Shown piece after piece: positions 61,960 to 64,000 of a DNA stretch of 64,000 bases. The notes beneath the pieces are model-generated. The model saw only the letters and a list, made by a program, of their open reading frames with translations. It did no database searches and was not told the origin of the DNA. Each line of letters begins with the position of its first letter. Within the stretch, counting starts at the first letter, position 1. The DNA is from Erpetoichthys calabaricus (lineage: Eukaryota > Chordata > Cladistia > Polypteriformes > Polypteridae): assembly GCF_900747795.2 (NCBI RefSeq), contig NC_041402.2, positions 179,637,875 through 179,701,874 on the forward strand. Reading direction: 5' to 3'. A program made the translations under genes and the position numbers.

Positions 61960-62940
61960 TTATTTTTGCATTTAATTGATTTTATTAAAATCAAATAACA
62001 TTCCATACAAGCCAGTCAAGTTTAACAATACTAGGTTCAAAACAAATCAACCCCCACCCATGAGAAAGAGGGCTAAGCCAACAAAGTAAAACTTTAAACT
62101 AGTAAAAATAAGTAAAGAGATAAATTAATAAAAATAAATAGAATATAAAAGAGGAGGAGGGCGTCACGGTGGCGCAGTGGTAGCCCTGCTGCCTCACAGT
62201 TAGGACACCCGGGTTCGCTTCCCAGGCCCTCCCTGCGTGGAGTCTGCATGTTCTCCCCGTGTCTGCATGGGCTTCCTCCGGGTGCTCTGGTTTCCTCCCA
62301 CAGTCCAAAGACATGCAGGTTGGTGATTCTAAATTGGCCCTAGTGGGTGTGTGTGCCCTGTGGTGGGCTGGCGCCATGCCCAGCGTTTGTTTCCTGCCTT
62401 GCGGCTGGGATTGGTTCCACCAGACACCAGTGACCCTGTAGTTAGGATATAGCGGGTTGGATAATGGATGGATAAAAGAGGGGAGAGAACCTGCTTCATC
62501 AATTTAAATGCTTATTCTAAGATGTTATTGATTAGATCCTGCCAGGATTGGAAAACGTTTGGTAAAGATCCTCTAAGTGAGAATTAGATTTTTTCCAATT
62601 TTAGATAAAATATAACATCAGTTACCCACTGACTTAACAGAGGTGAGATAGGATTCTTCCAGTTGAGCAAGAAAAGTCTGTGTGCCAATAGTGTAGTAAA
62701 GGCCATTACCGTTTGTTTGTCCTTCTTCACTTTAAGCTCACCTGTGAGCCCACCAAACACAGCTGTTAGTGGATTAGGAGGGATTGGGACCCCAAGGCTG
62801 TCTGAGAGGCATTTTAAGATTTTGGTCCAGAATGATGTTAATTTGGTGCAGGCCCAAAACATGTGACCCAGTGAGGCTGGAACTTGATTGCAACGTTTGC
62901 ATGTTGGATTTTGCCCCTGGAAATATTTTGGACAATTTTG
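61960..62940 (-). mobile_element. L1-type LINE 3' end, minus strand, inserted in the + copy
   Basis: The reverse strand carries PTCKRCNQVPASLGHMFWAC (zinc-finger-like CxxC..H..C), then 'NPLTAVFGGLTGELKVKKDK' and 'SQWVTDVIFYLKLEK'. An A-rich 3' UTR follows, ending near 61960. 5'-truncated at 62940. Confidence 0.75.
62155..62471 (+). mobile_element. V-SINE, full length, with 10-bp TSD, inside the minus-strand L1
   Basis: ATAAAAGAGG is repeated at 62145-62154 and 62472-62481. Head, centre and tail are all present. Confidence 0.9.
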
Positions 62941-63024
<84 letters not shown>

Positions 63025-63060
63025 CTTTATTAATCCCAAGGGGAAATTCACATACTCCAG
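62941..63060. repeat. (GATA)n microsatellite and (GATA)-ended repeat
   Basis: About 20 GATA units, then TACTTTATTAATCCCAAGG as at 29440. Confidence 0.9.
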
Positions 63061-63296
63061 CTTTTTACTTCACTATTAACATGTAGACTTTTCTTGCTCA
63101 ACTGGAATAAACCCAGCCCACCACGTTTAAGTCAGTGGGTAACTGATGTCATATAGTACAGTATTTGAATTTGGAAAAAATCAAATTCTCACTTAGAGGA
63201 TCTATTCAAAACTTTATTTTAAAACCTGGCAGGAGCTAATCAATAACATTTTAGAATAAGGTTTTACAGGTATATTGGGGAGAAGGACTTTTTTCC

Positions 63297-64000
63297 ACCG
63301 GTTTGGTGGACTCAGGATTGGGTCACTGCTTTTTGCAGATGATGTTGTCCTGTTTGCTTCATCAGGCCGTGATCTTCAGCTCTCTCTGGATCGGTTTGCA
63401 GCTGAGTGTGAAGCGGCTGGGATGGGAATCAGCACCTCCAAATCCGAGACCATGGTCCTCAGCCAGAAAAGGGTGGAGTGCCCTCTCAGGGTTTGTAGCG
63501 AGGTCCTGCCCCAAGTGGAGGATTTCAAGTATCTCGGGATCTTGTTCACGAGTGAGGGAAGAATGGAGCGTGAGATCGACAGGCGGATCGGTGCGGCATC
63601 CGCAGTAATGCAGGCTCTGCATCGGTCTGTCGTGGTGAAAAAGGAGCTGAGCCGCAAGGCGAAGCTCTCAATTTACCAGTCGATCTACGTTCCTACCCTC
63701 ACCTATGGTCATGAGCTATGGGTAGTGACCGAAAGAACGAGATCGCAAATACAAGCGGCTGAAATGAGTTTCCTCTGCAGGGTGTCTGGGCTTTCTCTTA
63801 AAGATAGGGTGAGACGCTCAGTCATCCGGGAGGGGCTCAGAGTAGAGCCGCTGCTCCTCCGCATTGAGAGGAGTGAGATGAGGTGGCTCGGGCATCTGAT
63901 CAGGATACCTCCTGGATGCCTCCCTGGTGAGGTGTTCCGGGCACGTCTAACCAGGAGGAGGCCCAGGGGAAGACCCGGGACACGCTGGAGGGACTATGTC
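63297..64000 (+). mobile_element. LINE reverse transcriptase (family C), runs off the window
   Basis: Reads FADDVVLFASSGRDLQLSLD (active-site FADD box), 'EDFKYLGILFTSEGRMERE', 'VSGLSLKDRVRRSV', 'RWLGHLIRIPPGCLP'. Almost unbroken to the window edge, hence young. Confidence 0.88.

Larger units (their letters stand above)
61770..63290 (+). mobile_element. L1-type LINE (Tx1-like) ORF2 end, split by later insertions
   Basis: + strand parts 61770-61955 and 63065-63290 are adjacent portions of the L1 ORF2 carboxyl end; the second reads RLFLLNWNK and SQWVTDV. Between them is an insert flanked by the near-repeat TTTACTTCA(G/C)TATTA. Confidence 0.65.

Overview
The window is vertebrate nuclear DNA, most likely from a ray-finned fish. 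It has host exons bounded by GT/AG introns, dense V-SINEs with (ATGG)n tails, many Tc1-like transposons, Helitrons and hAT elements. The repeat style recalls polypterids (bichir or reedfish), but that is an inference from memory and was not tested.

Three host genes lie on the + strand, in this order. (1) The 3' end of APLP2: three exons between 1823 and 6406, with a 3' UTR running to a poly(A) signal at 7305. (2) A complete ST14 (matriptase) gene, 23189-35759, in 19 coding exons whose phases all agree. It encodes 838 residues: N-terminal transmembrane segment, SEA, two CUB, four LDL-receptor class A repeats and a trypsin-like protease with its catalytic triad. (3) A complete ten-exon gene of the PLA1A/LIPH phospholipase A1 family, 50113-54993, encoding 451 residues. 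Its nucleophile elbow reads GFGTG instead of GxSxG, so the catalytic serine is glycine while the Asp and His motifs remain. The APLP2-ST14 pair is the human 11q24 arrangement. A lipase-family gene beyond ST14 is not what I recall in human. A degraded sushi (CCP) domain reading frame lies at 59060-59314.

Introns and intergenic DNA are mostly mobile elements. 7.4-22.8 kb, between APLP2 and ST14, holds V-SINEs, LINE fragments, a Helitron, a Tc1 element and a 3-kb unrecognised block near 12-15.4 kb. ST14 intron 1 holds an L2-like LINE and a 147-bp inverted repeat with a hammerhead-ribozyme-like core. ST14 intron 12 holds LINE pieces, a Tc1 copy and a pogo/Tigger-like element. 36.5-49.2 kb, between ST14 and the lipase, holds three near-full-length Tc1-like elements (one carrying a MITE), a degenerate minisatellite, an L2 LINE split by a hAT MITE, a 1.6-kb hAT element holding two SINEs, and a Helitron. 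55-64 kb is LINE, SINE, Helitron and hAT sequence.

The genes do not form a functional unit. APLP2 is an APP-family membrane protein, ST14 a type II transmembrane serine protease, and the third a secreted lipase-fold protein that is probably non-catalytic. I saw no CRISPR array, tRNA or rRNA gene, and no LTR retrovirus-like element.
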